Source: Anaerolineales bacterium
Lineage (GTDB): Bacteria; Chloroflexota; Anaerolineae; Anaerolineales; UBA11858
Assembly (NCBI GenBank): GCA_021108255.1
Contig: JAIORG010000220.1
Span: 1 to 33,478, forward strand
Direction: 5' to 3'
DNA: 33,478 nucleotides
This document shows, piece after piece, positions 14,420 through 23,132 of the stretch. The position numbers and the translations under genes were made by a program. The notes beneath the pieces are model-generated. The model had not been told where the DNA came from, ran no database searches, and worked only from the letters and a program-made list of their open reading frames with translations. Position 1 is the stretch's first letter; each line of letters opens with the position of its first letter.

Positions 14420-15250
14420 ATGAAACAACCGCTCATCGCTCTCCTTACAGACTTTGGCACTTCGGACCCCTATGTGGGTATTATGAAAGGGATCCTTGCC
14501 AGTATCTCTCCAGAAACAAGGTTCATTGATCTTACCAATCACATCCCGCCGGGAGATATTCAGCGAGGTGCGTTCGCACTCTGGCAATCTTCCCTCGATC
14601 TTCCTTCTGGAACAATATTTTTAGCTGTTGTTGATCCTGGAGTTGGCACTGAAAGAAAGGCTATCTGCCTGGATTGTGCTGGACAGCGGTTCATCGGTCC
14701 TGACAATGGTCTATTTAGTTTCCTTCTCTATGGGAAAGAGTATCATGCCTGGGAACTATCGAACCCGGCCTACCAATTATCCACACCGGGCTCCACTTTT
14801 CACGGCAGAGATATATTTGCGCCAGCAGCCGCTCACGCGGCTAATGGAATACCGGGAGAAAAATTCGGAAATCCTGTAAAATCCATCAAACGTTTGGCAG
14901 AACCCATACTTGAATTAGAAGGAAATTCTCTCTCTGGCGAAGTACTCTCCTCAGACAGATTTGGAAACCTGTCCACGTCCCTGGGCCATTTTCATTCTAA
15001 AGATTCCTGGGATTTAATTCTCAGTTCCTGGATTAATCAAACTAAATGCAAAACCAAGGATCGTTCTTGTGTTGAGATCCTCGTGAAAGATAAAACTTTA
15101 CCTCTGGTAAAAACATTTTCTTCGATTCCAGAAGGGAACTGCGCCGGTCTTATTGGCAGCACAGGATTACTGGAAATCGTCTGCAACCTGGGTTCCGCAA
15201 AAGATATCCTGGGTTTAAAAAGAGGTGATCCTATCCTCCTCCGGTGGTGA
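14420..15250 (+). CDS. SAM hydroxide adenosyltransferase (DUF62 family)
   Basis: 276 residues. The family splits S-adenosylmethionine into adenosine and methionine using water/hydroxide and is related to fluorinase and chlorinase. Seen: TDFGTSDPYVG (10-20, with Asp11 and Asp16), IDLTNHIPPGDI (36-47), VDPGVGT (71-77), GPDNGLFS, FHGRDIFAP (about 127-135) and SDRFGNLSTSL (C-terminal domain). The halogenase-specific loop is not apparent, so hydrolysis is expected. It is cytoplasmic. It is divergent from the prepilin peptidase gene with a shared 50-bp promoter region, and the Shine-Dalgarno (GGAAA) is weak. murA begins about 105 nt downstream with its own good ribosome-binding site. Confidence 0.9.
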   Translation: MKQPLIALLTDFGTSDPYVGIMKGILASISPETRFIDLTNHIPPGDIQRGAFALWQSSLDLPSGTIFLAVVDPGVGTERKAICLDCAGQRFIGPDNGLFSFLLYGKEYHAWELSNPAYQLSTPGSTFHGRDIFAPAAAHAANGIPGEKFGNPVKSIKRLAEPILELEGNSLSGEVLSSDRFGNLSTSLGHFHSKDSWDLILSSWINQTKCKTKDRSCVEILVKDKTLPLVKTFSSIPEGNCAGLIGSTGLLEIVCNLGSAKDILGLKRGDPILLRW

Positions 15251-15355
15251 AAACCAAGAAAACAGGTACGCTTAACTCGAGTTATGGTACAAATAAGGTT
15301 TGTTGCTCATTATCAAATTTAGTAAATATGTGGATGGATGTAAAAAGGAAAACTC

Positions 15356-16642
15356 ATGGATAAATTTATCATCCAAGGTGGAATACCACTTAAAGGTCAA
15401 GTCACTCCTTCTGGAAATAAAAATGCCGCTCTACCCTTGCTGGCAGCGTGCATTCTCACTGAAGAACCCGTAGTGCTCCACAACGTTCCGGAGATCAATG
15501 ACGTAAAGACAATGCGTGATTTGCTAAAAAGCATCGGCGTTAAAGTTACTTATCTGGGGAACCATTCCTGGGAGTTGCATGCAAAGGATATAGAATGCAC
15601 CAACCTCGATCCAGAACTTTGTAGAAAAATAAGGGCTTCTATCTTACTCGCGGGTCCCGTAACAGCCAGGACCGGGCAATTAAAATTACCTCCTCCAGGC
15701 GGTGATGTCATCGGGCGCCGACGTCTCGACACTCACATCCTGGCTCTAAAAGCCCTGGGTATAAAAACCATCTATGACAAGGAACAAAAATTATTCCAGT
15801 TCACTGCTGGGAAAATGAAAGGCGCAGATATACTTTTAGACGAAGCGAGCGTTACCGCAACTGAAAACGCAGTAATGGCAGCTGTAACCGCTGAAGGCAA
15901 AACTATCATTCGCAATGCTGCCTCAGAACCACACGTTCAGGATTTATGCCTATTTCTTAACTCTTTGGGAGCAAAAATCAGCCATATTGGATCCAACACC
16001 TTGCTCATCGATGGCATAAAAAAGTTAGGAAGTGGCGAATTTACCGTCGGTCCGGATTACATGGAAGTCATTAGCTATGTTGGTGCAGCCGTTGTGACCG
16101 GCGGTGAAATTACAATCCGCAACGCCGGTCCTGAATACTTATTTATGATCGAACAGGTTTTTCAGAGGCTTGGTGTTGAATGGGCTATTCAAGGAAAGGA
16201 TATCTTTGTTCCTGCCAATCAATCCCAAATAATCAAACCTGATTTCAGAGGAGCGATCCCTGAAATCAGCGTCATGCCTTGGCCGGCATTTCCCTCTGAT
16301 TTGATGAGTGTAGCAATCGTGGTGGCCACCCAATCCAGCGGAAATATCCTCTTTCATGACTGGATGTATGAAGGCCGAATGTACTTCACGGATAAGCTAA
16401 CCGGCATGGGAGCACAAATTGTTCTCTGCGACCCTCACCGCTGTATCGTAAACGGTCCTTCGGAACTGTTCTCAGGTAATGTTGACAGTCCCGATATCAG
16501 AGCAGGACTAGCATTAGTCCTGGCAGCTCTGGCTGCAAATGGAGAATCAGTAATCCGCAATGTCGGCCAAATTGACCGCGGTTATGAACGTATAGATGAA
16601 AAGCTCCTCTCTTTGGGAGCTAACATCACCAGGGAAAGCTAA
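15356..16642 (+). CDS. murA: UDP-N-acetylglucosamine 1-carboxyvinyltransferase MurA, Asp in place of catalytic Cys
   Basis: First committed step of peptidoglycan synthesis: transfer of enolpyruvate from PEP to UDP-GlcNAc in the cytoplasm. 428 residues, the usual length. SGNKN (19-23) gives Lys22 and Asn23, and RKIRASILLAGP lies at about 90-101. The active-site loop is LPPPGGDVIGRR (111-122), in which Asp117 stands where most MurA enzymes have the catalytic Cys115. WPAFPSDLM carries the conserved catalytic Asp, and DIRAGLALVLAALAANG the conserved Arg. Cys-to-Asp MurA is known from Mycobacterium, Chlamydia and Borrelia; it is active and not alkylated by fosfomycin. The start is clear (AAAAGGAAAACTC before ATG). 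It is followed after 3 nt by the SIS gene. Confidence 0.96.
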   Translation: MDKFIIQGGIPLKGQVTPSGNKNAALPLLAACILTEEPVVLHNVPEINDVKTMRDLLKSIGVKVTYLGNHSWELHAKDIECTNLDPELCRKIRASILLAGPVTARTGQLKLPPPGGDVIGRRRLDTHILALKALGIKTIYDKEQKLFQFTAGKMKGADILLDEASVTATENAVMAAVTAEGKTIIRNAASEPHVQDLCLFLNSLGAKISHIGSNTLLIDGIKKLGSGEFTVGPDYMEVISYVGAAVVTGGEITIRNAGPEYLFMIEQVFQRLGVEWAIQGKDIFVPANQSQIIKPDFRGAIPEISVMPWPAFPSDLMSVAIVVATQSSGNILFHDWMYEGRMYFTDKLTGMGAQIVLCDPHRCIVNGPSELFSGNVDSPDIRAGLALVLAALAANGESVIRNVGQIDRGYERIDEKLLSLGANITRES

Positions 16643-16645
16643 ACC

Positions 16646-17677
16646 ATGCCGCTTTATGATGAAATATTGGAGCAACCGGAAGTCCTCTCAGGATTGCTCA
16701 ATTCCCAACAGAAAAACATCGAAGAAATAGTAAAGTCCGTTGGTAAACCAAAGGGCATATTTATCGCTGCCCGGGGAACTTCTGACAACGCCGCCAGGTA
16801 TGCAAAATACGTTTGGGGCTCTTACAATCAAATCCCAGTTGCCCTGGCTGCTCCCTCATTATTCAGTATTTACAACAAACCACCCAACTTGTCAGGCATG
16901 TTGGTGGTCGGAATCAGCCAATCAGGTGAATCCCCAGATTTGTTGTCAGTTATTAAAGAAGCCAATCGCCAGGGCTGTGCGACATTAGCTATTACCAATC
17001 ATAAAGACTCTCCCCTGGCAAAGCAATCCTCATATTTGATAGACATTCAGGCTGGTTCAGAACTTTCAGTAGCTGCAACGAAATCCTACTCTGCCCAATT
17101 GGGGGTAATTGCAATGCTTTCTGCTGCCTGGAATAATCACGAGGGTCAATGGAATGAAATTAGAGGAGTCCCTGAGCTGATGAGCCAGGCCCTCGAAGTT
17201 GAATCACAAATAGAGAAATTTGCTCCCCGGTACAGGTATATGGATCAATGTATCGTGCTCGGCAGAGGGTATAACTATGCAACAGCTTATGAATGGTCTC
17301 TAAAATTAAAAGAACTCGCTTATGTTGTTGCCCAACCCTATTCATCGGCTGATTTCCAGCATGGACCTATCGCCTTGGTTTCGAATGGTTTCCCGGTTTT
17401 TGCTATCGCTCCCCAGGGCGAGATATTTGCTGATATGGCCAATCTCCTCAAACGATTAAAACAAGAGCACCAGGCTGATTTGTTCCTGATTTCCGACAAT
17501 CAGGCGGTCCTTGAATTAGCAGATTGCCCTCTATTACTACCTGGAGGAATTCCCGAATGGCTGACACCAATTATTGGAATTCTTCCAGCTCAATTGTTCA
17601 GCTACCATTTGACACTTGTCAAGCGGATCGATCCTGATGCCCCACGCGGATTAACCAAAATTACCAGGACCAATTAA
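16646..17677 (+). CDS. Double-SIS sugar-phosphate isomerase/deaminase, GlmS isomerase-domain-like
   Basis: 343 residues with two SIS domains, matching the isomerase half of glucosamine-6-phosphate synthase and lacking the N-terminal glutaminase domain. Seen: AARGTSDNAARYA (about 42-54), GISQSGESPD (about 89-98, sugar-phosphate binding Ser/Thr loop), AATKSYSAQL, SADFQHGPIALV (about 234-245) and the C-terminal DPDAPRGLTKITRTN tail. Stand-alone proteins of this kind act as GlcN-6-P deaminases (NagB-II), or as related ketose/aldose isomerases or deglycases. Its position 3 nt after murA suggests amino-sugar metabolism linked to peptidoglycan, perhaps recycling of GlcNAc; this is inference. Confidence 0.85.
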   Translation: MPLYDEILEQPEVLSGLLNSQQKNIEEIVKSVGKPKGIFIAARGTSDNAARYAKYVWGSYNQIPVALAAPSLFSIYNKPPNLSGMLVVGISQSGESPDLLSVIKEANRQGCATLAITNHKDSPLAKQSSYLIDIQAGSELSVAATKSYSAQLGVIAMLSAAWNNHEGQWNEIRGVPELMSQALEVESQIEKFAPRYRYMDQCIVLGRGYNYATAYEWSLKLKELAYVVAQPYSSADFQHGPIALVSNGFPVFAIAPQGEIFADMANLLKRLKQEHQADLFLISDNQAVLELADCPLLLPGGIPEWLTPIIGILPAQLFSYHLTLVKRIDPDAPRGLTKITRTN

Positions 17678-17726
17678 TGTTCCTTCTAATCTCTTTAGAT
17701 TACACCAGGTAAGGTTGCCCATACCC

Positions 17727-18959
17727 ATGCAGAATCTCAGTGATCAGATCTCTACTATCCAGAGCTCGCCTACTCTCTCTCTGAATGAAAAAGCCCGCCA
17801 GCTGCGCGAAAAAGGTGCCGATATAATAAACTTGGGAATCGGCGAACCTCTGAACGATTTCCCCGAAAGTGCACTATTATCTGCGCGGGAAAAATTAGAG
17901 ACTCGCCAGCTAAAGTATGGTCCCACAGGAGGTCAAAAATCCCTAAAAATTGCCATCCAGGGCTATACGAAAAAGCACTACGGGCGAACCCCAACTTTGA
18001 ACAATATTACAGTGACTGTTGGTGCCAAACAAGCCCTATTCAATTTGCTGTATGTCCTGCTCAATCCCGGAGAGGAAGTTATCCTCTTGACTCCCTACTG
18101 GGTCAGTTACCCAGAAATGGTTAAACTCGCTCGCGGCAAACCAGTATTTATTCCAACCAATGAACTTTTTATTCCTGAAATCGATGTTATTCTGGCCGCA
18201 GTGACAGCAAAAACCAAGGCAATTCTCCTCAACACTCCCAATAACCCCACAGGCGCGGTTTATTCTCCGGAGCTGATTGCTGCCCTTGTGGATTATTGTG
18301 AAACCAATAATATATTCCTGATTATGGATGATATTTACCACCAGCTTATATTTGGTCCCACCCAATGGGTTCCAGGTTATGTGTTTACCTCTAAACCAAT
18401 CAATAAATCTCATTTGATCATAATCAACGGTATATCCAAAACCTATGGAATGACTGGATTTCGGATTGGATGGGCGATTGCGTCTGAATCAATTATCGAA
18501 GCCATGGAAAAAGTACAGGGCCATACTACTTCTGGTGCTTCTGTTCTGCTCCAAGAAGCAGCCCTGGGGGCACTAAAGGATGGCGAGCAGACCATCTCTG
18601 ATCTTAAGACATTCATCAAGACCAACAAGGATATTATGACAGGGGAATTAAAGAAGATCAAAGGTATAAATTTAGCTGATCCTGGCGGCACCTTTTATTG
18701 TTTCCCTGATTTCCGGGCATTCAATTCAGATTCGCAGCAGCTAGCTGCCCTTCTACTGGAAAAAGCATATGTCGCCACAGTCCCAGGGATTGCTTTTGGG
18801 CAAGAAGGTTTTCTGCGGTTGAGTTATACCTGTTCAACAGAACAAACGGCTGAGAGCGCGGCAAGAATCCGCTGGGCAATTGATCCGGAAGCTCCCCGGG
18901 AAATCATGATTGGGGATAAATCTTGTATATGTGATTGGGAGAGAAAAAAAGAAGTATGA
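17727..18959 (+). CDS. PLP-dependent class I aminotransferase, probably aspartate aminotransferase
   Basis: 410 residues from the ATG at 17727 (a TTG at 17715 in the same frame is possible; AGGTAAGG lies upstream of both). Fold type I motifs: INLGIGEPLNDFP near the N-terminus, NTPNNPTGAVYS (about 169-180), DDIYHQL (about 201-207), the PLP Lys238 in GISKTYGMTGFRIGW, and the C-terminal FLRLSYTCS with the carboxylate-binding Arg. Best fit is the bacterial I-gamma aspartate aminotransferase group; alanine or aromatic specificity cannot be excluded. The end extends about 20 residues beyond the usual C-terminus, and its TGA overlaps the pckA ATG (ATGA at 18956-18959). Coupling to PEP carboxykinase supports aspartate to oxaloacetate. 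Confidence 0.85.
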   Translation: MQNLSDQISTIQSSPTLSLNEKARQLREKGADIINLGIGEPLNDFPESALLSAREKLETRQLKYGPTGGQKSLKIAIQGYTKKHYGRTPTLNNITVTVGAKQALFNLLYVLLNPGEEVILLTPYWVSYPEMVKLARGKPVFIPTNELFIPEIDVILAAVTAKTKAILLNTPNNPTGAVYSPELIAALVDYCETNNIFLIMDDIYHQLIFGPTQWVPGYVFTSKPINKSHLIIINGISKTYGMTGFRIGWAIASESIIEAMEKVQGHTTSGASVLLQEAALGALKDGEQTISDLKTFIKTNKDIMTGELKKIKGINLADPGGTFYCFPDFRAFNSDSQQLAALLLEKAYVATVPGIAFGQEGFLRLSYTCSTEQTAESAARIRWAIDPEAPREIMIGDKSCICDWERKKEV

Positions 18960-20611
18960 CTAAAAATCAAAATACTCCATTTGAAGACCAGGCCGAAGAT
19001 CGCAAGAGTGATTTCGGGCTTGATTATCTCGACTTATTCGGATATAGAAAATCTTACTGGAATTTAACGACCGATGGTTATTACCAGGAAGCCCTTTTTA
19101 GGGGAGAAGGAATTCAAACCCCGCAGGGAGCGCTCATTGTCCGTTCGGGCGAACGGACCGCCCGGTCTGCAAATGATAAATTTATTGTTAAGGAAGACAG
19201 CTCTGCTGGAGATATCTCCTGGGGCGAATACAATACTCCCTTTAACGAGGCTGATTTCGACCGCATTTTTGACAAGATGCGGCAATTCCTGGTTGGAAAA
19301 GACATCTTCATCCAGGACGGCATAGCTGGAGCAAGTCCTCAGCACCAGATTCCGGTCAGGGTTATTTCAACCTGGGCCTGGTTGGGATTATTTACAAAGA
19401 ACATGTTTATCTCACCGGATGAACCCCAAGAGTGGAAAACCCATCAACCAGAATTTACTGTCATTTCCTTACCTGATTTCTCTGGAGATCCCGCTGAGGA
19501 TCCTCTTAACAGTCCTACCTTAATTTTGTTAAACTTCAAAAAGAAGCTTGTTCTAATTGGCAATTCCGGGTACGGCGGCGAAGTAAAAAAATCCATCTTC
19601 ACCGCATTAAATTACTATCTGCCAAAGAAAAAAGTTCTTACCATGCACTGCTCGGCAAATGTTGGTCCCCGTGGTGACTCTGCATTATTCTTTGGCTTAT
19701 CAGGAACAGGAAAAACCACCCTTTCCGCCGATCCAAAGAGAAAGCTAATCGGAGATGACGAACATGGCTGGGACGATGAGGGCATTTTTAACTTTGAGGA
19801 TGGATCCTATGCCAAAGTGATTGATCTGTCCCAAAAAGCTGAACCGGATATTTATGCCTGCACCCAAACCTACGGCACAATCCTTGAAAATGTGATCATG
19901 GATCCAGATACCGGTGATTTGGATCTTTATGACGATTCGATTACCAAAAATACCCGGGCATCCTATCCTCTCAAGTACATTCCTTATTCCTTGCCATCCA
20001 AACGGGGGAACCACCCTGAGAATATTGTTTTTCTGACTTTTGACGCTAATGGGGTTATGCCCCCAATAGCCAGGTTATCCCACAATCAGGCTTTGTACCA
20101 TTTCATCTCCGGATATACTTCCAAGGTGGGTGGAACAGAAGCGGGAGTAGGCGAAGCACCCGAACTCACTTTCAGCGCCTGTTTCGGTGCGCCGTTTATG
20201 GTTTTTCATCCGGCTTACTATGCAGATTTGCTAAAGAAGAACCTGGTGAAATACAGTGTAAAAACCTGGTTGCTAAATACAGGATTGGTTGGAGGACCAG
20301 CTGGAATCGGAAAACGGATCAGTATTAACCATACCCGGGCTTTGTTATCAGCAGTATTGAATGGCGATCTGGATCAGGTATCGTATCAAGTTGATCCCTG
20401 GTTTGGATTTGGGATTCCCCAAAGCTGCCCCCATGTTCCCGATGAGATATTAAACCCGTCTGTAATGTGGACTGATAAAAAAGCCTATGCTAGAAGTATC
20501 AACCAACTCGTTGAGCAGTTCAATACCAATATTCTGAAATACAAAGACTCAACTCCGGAAGAGGTGCTGCTTGCCGGGCCTACCCATCAACCAGAGATGG
20601 AACAAGAATAA
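18956..20611 (+). CDS. pckA: Phosphoenolpyruvate carboxykinase (ATP)
   Basis: Converts oxaloacetate and ATP to PEP, CO2 and ADP; in anaerobes it can also run toward oxaloacetate. 551 residues. Motifs: GNSGYGGEVKKS (substrate site), NVGPRGDSALFFGLSGTGKTTLS with the P-loop at about 247-255, IGDDEHGW (kinase-2, metal-binding Asp pair, about 265-272), NTRASYPLKYI with the conserved Arg, and SKVGGTEAG. These are features of the ATP-dependent, not the GTP-dependent, family. The open frame begins at a TTG at 18935, but the ATG at 18956 within ATGA fits coupling to the aminotransferase. It is the last gene of the murA-SIS-aminotransferase-pckA run and is convergent with hflX over a 45-bp gap with no clear terminator. 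Confidence 0.96.
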   Translation: MTKNQNTPFEDQAEDRKSDFGLDYLDLFGYRKSYWNLTTDGYYQEALFRGEGIQTPQGALIVRSGERTARSANDKFIVKEDSSAGDISWGEYNTPFNEADFDRIFDKMRQFLVGKDIFIQDGIAGASPQHQIPVRVISTWAWLGLFTKNMFISPDEPQEWKTHQPEFTVISLPDFSGDPAEDPLNSPTLILLNFKKKLVLIGNSGYGGEVKKSIFTALNYYLPKKKVLTMHCSANVGPRGDSALFFGLSGTGKTTLSADPKRKLIGDDEHGWDDEGIFNFEDGSYAKVIDLSQKAEPDIYACTQTYGTILENVIMDPDTGDLDLYDDSITKNTRASYPLKYIPYSLPSKRGNHPENIVFLTFDANGVMPPIARLSHNQALYHFISGYTSKVGGTEAGVGEAPELTFSACFGAPFMVFHPAYYADLLKKNLVKYSVKTWLLNTGLVGGPAGIGKRISINHTRALLSAVLNGDLDQVSYQVDPWFGFGIPQSCPHVPDEILNPSVMWTDKKAYARSINQLVEQFNTNILKYKDSTPEEVLLAGPTHQPEMEQE

Positions 20612-20656
20612 TCACCCACTAACTTATATTCCCTCAAAATCAGGACATTGGCGGAT

Positions 20657-21988
20657 CTAATTCGGGATAAAACCTTCTACAATATAAGGTTTATATTTAG
20701 TTAGATGTCTGACGGGCAGTCGACCCTGAATAAAAACTCCCTCGTATCGATTCTCAATCTGGTCCACCTGTCCCTCTTCATGGAACAACGAAATCAACCC
20801 TCCCATATTGTAGGGAATCTCAACCTGAACTGTTTCATATGATTCATACAATTTGCTTTTTATAGTTTGAAGCAGTTCCAATATCCCGTCCCCTCTTAGT
20901 GCAGAAATTGCGACTGCATTCGGAAAAGAATCCAGCGCATGCTGAGCTCCTTCCGGATCACTCAACCGGTCAATTTTATTCAGCACCGGTATGCTGGGGA
21001 TATCTTGAGCCTCGATAATTTCCAAGGTATTGTGGACTGCTTCTGCCTGTGACATGGCATGCGGGTGGGTCACATCAACAACATGTAAAAGCAAATCTGC
21101 TTCTGCGATTTCCTCCAAAGTTGCCCGGAAAGCTGCCACCAGTGTTGTGGGCAGCTTCTGGATAAATCCAACCGTATCAGTGACTAGAATTTGTTGACCA
21201 TCCGCCAATTCCACCTGCCTGGTAGTGGGATCAAGGGTAGCAAACAATTTATTTGCCACGTACACATCAGCGCCAGAAATCTGGTTTAACAAGGTGGATT
21301 TCCCAGCGTTGGTATACCCTACAAGGGAGACTATCGGAATATTGGATTCCTTTCTCCTCGTCCTGTGACGCTGCCTGTGCGCCCGTACTTTCTCTAGTTC
21401 TTCTTTTATATGGCTTATTCGGCGCCGAATATCCCGCCTATCAACCTCCAACTGGGTTTCTCCAGGTCCCCTGAGCCCAACACCGGCAGTTCCTCCCGTT
21501 CTCCCACCGCCTCCACCTGCCTGTCTTACCAGGTGAGTCCAGGCCCTGGTCAACCTCGGAAGGCGATATTCATACTGAGCAAGCTCGACCTGCAGAGAGC
21601 CCTCACTTGTATTAGCATGCTGCGCAAAAATATCCAGGATCAATGCTGTCCTATCAATAATCCGAGTATCCTGCCGCAATAATTCCTCAAGTTCCCGTTG
21701 ATGCCGGGGTGATAGTTCATCATCAAATAAAATCACATCGGCCATCAGTTCATCTGCGATGGATTTCACCTCTTTCACCTTCCCGGTTCCAATGAAAGTT
21801 TTCGGGTTGGGACGACTCATTTTTTGAGTAACTTCACCAACCACTTCAAATCCAGCTGTATCCGCTAATCGACGAAGCTCAGCCAGTGAATTTTCCAAGG
21901 ACAGTACCTTCTTGTCGTTAAATATTTCTACGCCAACTAACAAAGCCCGATCTACTTTTAACCCTTTCGGTTGTTTACCCTGATTCAT
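20657..21988 (-). CDS. hflX: Ribosome-associated GTPase HflX
   Basis: 443 residues. HflX splits stalled 70S ribosomes under stress. An N-terminal HflX domain (about 10-180) ends in the glycine-rich RQAGGGGGRTGGTAGVGLRGPGETQLE linker. A coiled helical pair follows (about 181-215), then the G domain: GYTNAGKS (224-231), FATLDPTTR (G2), DTVGF (G3), NKID (337-340) and ISAL (G5). The C-terminal domain ends at IVEGFIPN. The start ATG has AAGAGAG a few nt upstream. It stands alone or in a two-gene unit after the M28 peptidase (33-nt gap). High similarity of all G motifs makes the call secure. Confidence 0.96.
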   Translation of the reverse strand: MNQGKQPKGLKVDRALLVGVEIFNDKKVLSLENSLAELRRLADTAGFEVVGEVTQKMSRPNPKTFIGTGKVKEVKSIADELMADVILFDDELSPRHQRELEELLRQDTRIIDRTALILDIFAQHANTSEGSLQVELAQYEYRLPRLTRAWTHLVRQAGGGGGRTGGTAGVGLRGPGETQLEVDRRDIRRRISHIKEELEKVRAHRQRHRTRRKESNIPIVSLVGYTNAGKSTLLNQISGADVYVANKLFATLDPTTRQVELADGQQILVTDTVGFIQKLPTTLVAAFRATLEEIAEADLLLHVVDVTHPHAMSQAEAVHNTLEIIEAQDIPSIPVLNKIDRLSDPEGAQHALDSFPNAVAISALRGDGILELLQTIKSKLYESYETVQVEIPYNMGGLISLFHEEGQVDQIENRYEGVFIQGRLPVRHLTKYKPYIVEGFIPN

Positions 21989-22021
21989 AAAACTCTCTTT
22001 TTATATTTATCTATTTAAAAA

Positions 22022-22930
22022 TTACTCTAATGACAAAATCCAGGCCAATAAAGTATCACCAACAATTTGCAAGCTCTCAACGGATACCTTGTCCGCAGTG
22101 TCAGCGGTTGTGTGCCAATAAGGGTAATCCAGATCAATTATATCCACCGCTGGGATTCCCGCTTCGATAAACGGAGTGTGATCATCCAGCACTGAAAACT
22201 TATATTCTGATAAAAACACCTCATCGTATCCCAGTAATCTTGCCTTTTCCCAGATCTGCTCAATTAAATCATCATTTGAATTATATTCCTTATAAATTTT
22301 CAAATCAGCATCTCCGACCATGTCCACAATAATCGCAGCTTCCGGCGGAATTTCCAATTGTTTAACGAAAGCACGGGACCCTAGAATCCAATCCCAATCT
22401 CCTATACCTCCATTATCTTCTGCATCAAAAAACACTATCTGAACCGGCATATGTAAATCATCAGGAAGAATTCTTGCCATTTCAAGCAAGACAGCTACAC
22501 CTGATCCCCCATCGTTAGCGCCCGGCACTGGAGAATTTCTCAGCCCAGGATCCGGATCAAGATCAGCAAAAATCCTGGTGTCATAGTGTGCTCCAAGTAG
22601 AATGTATTGACCATCCTCCCCCCTGCTGGCAATTAAATTTGTTATAGTTTTTCCTTTTATCTCATGGACCTGCAACTCTACGTCCCATCCATATTGTGTT
22701 AATTCTTCGTTCAGCCACTTTAGAATCTGGTCTTGTCCTGGCGTACCAGGAATTCGGGGACCGAGAGATACCTGGTATTCGACATCACTGTATGCCCTCT
22801 CACCATTAAAACCAGGAATTTCTTTTTCTATCTCATTATATTCACTGCATCCAGCGGAAAAAATAACTGTAAAAAGTATAATTAAACATGTTAAAAGAAA
22901 TAATTTAAGGAAAATTGATCTGTTATCCAT
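22022..22930 (-). CDS. M28-family zinc metallopeptidase, predicted lipoprotein
   Basis: 302 residues from the ATG at 22930 (AGG five nt upstream; the frame extends to a TTG at 22945). The N-terminus has a lysine, a long hydrophobic run and SAGC (Cys28), a slightly atypical lipobox. The catalytic domain has the two-metal ligand set of M28 peptidases: His115 (LGAHYDTR), Asp140 (GANDGGSGVA), the catalytic/ligand pair around Glu171 (FFDAEDNGG), Asp203 or Asp207 (VDMVGD) and His273 (YWHTTADT). The pattern is close to aminopeptidases and glutaminyl-cyclase-like members. It likely trims peptides outside the membrane. It is divergent from rpoN, with about 200 bp between the start codons. Confidence 0.88.
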   Translation of the reverse strand: MDNRSIFLKLFLLTCLIILFTVIFSAGCSEYNEIEKEIPGFNGERAYSDVEYQVSLGPRIPGTPGQDQILKWLNEELTQYGWDVELQVHEIKGKTITNLIASRGEDGQYILLGAHYDTRIFADLDPDPGLRNSPVPGANDGGSGVAVLLEMARILPDDLHMPVQIVFFDAEDNGGIGDWDWILGSRAFVKQLEIPPEAAIIVDMVGDADLKIYKEYNSNDDLIEQIWEKARLLGYDEVFLSEYKFSVLDDHTPFIEAGIPAVDIIDLDYPYWHTTADTADKVSVESLQIVGDTLLAWILSLE

Positions 22931-22952
22931 ATTGCCTACACGCAATTTACTG

Positions 22953-22968
22953 GCGTTTTGAGTGCCAA
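22953..22968 (-). promoter_or_regulatory. Weak candidate sigma-54 promoter of the M28 gene
   Basis: A perfect -24 element TTGGCAC (minus 22968-22962) is followed at exact spacing by GC (22954-22953), but the -12 element reads ACGC rather than TTGC. Listed as a possibility because it faces away from the rpoN promoter. Confidence 0.2.
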
Positions 22969-23075
22969 ATACTCTCTGAGATATCTTAACTTAATTTTAC
23001 CACTCAGCTTCCAGCTCCGCTCTCCTCCCTAATATTTTTCATTTGAGATACTCCGGTACAAATATTGCTACTAGT

Positions 23076-23092
23076 TTGGCATACATCTTGCA
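23076..23092 (+). promoter_or_regulatory. Sigma-54 (-24/-12) promoter of rpoN
   Basis: TTGGCAT (23076-23082) and TTGCA (23088-23092) match the consensus TTGGCAc-N5-TTGCW, with exactly 10 nt between GG (23078-23079) and GC (23090-23091). The predicted start is about 23103, leaving the full AGGAGGAG (23119-23126) in the mRNA. It implies that RpoN and an activator control their own synthesis. Confidence 0.75.
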
Positions 23093-23116
23093 ACATTTGA
23101 GATATAACGCTATACT
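23088..23116 (+). promoter_or_regulatory. Overlapping sigma-70-like promoter of rpoN
   Basis: TTGCAA (23088-23093), 17-bp spacer, TATACT (23111-23116). Its -35 is the same bases as the sigma-54 -12 element, so the two polymerases would compete. Its start near 23123 would cut into the Shine-Dalgarno, so it may be weaker or unused. Confidence 0.4.
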
Positions 23117-23132
23117 TTAGGAGGAGAACATT

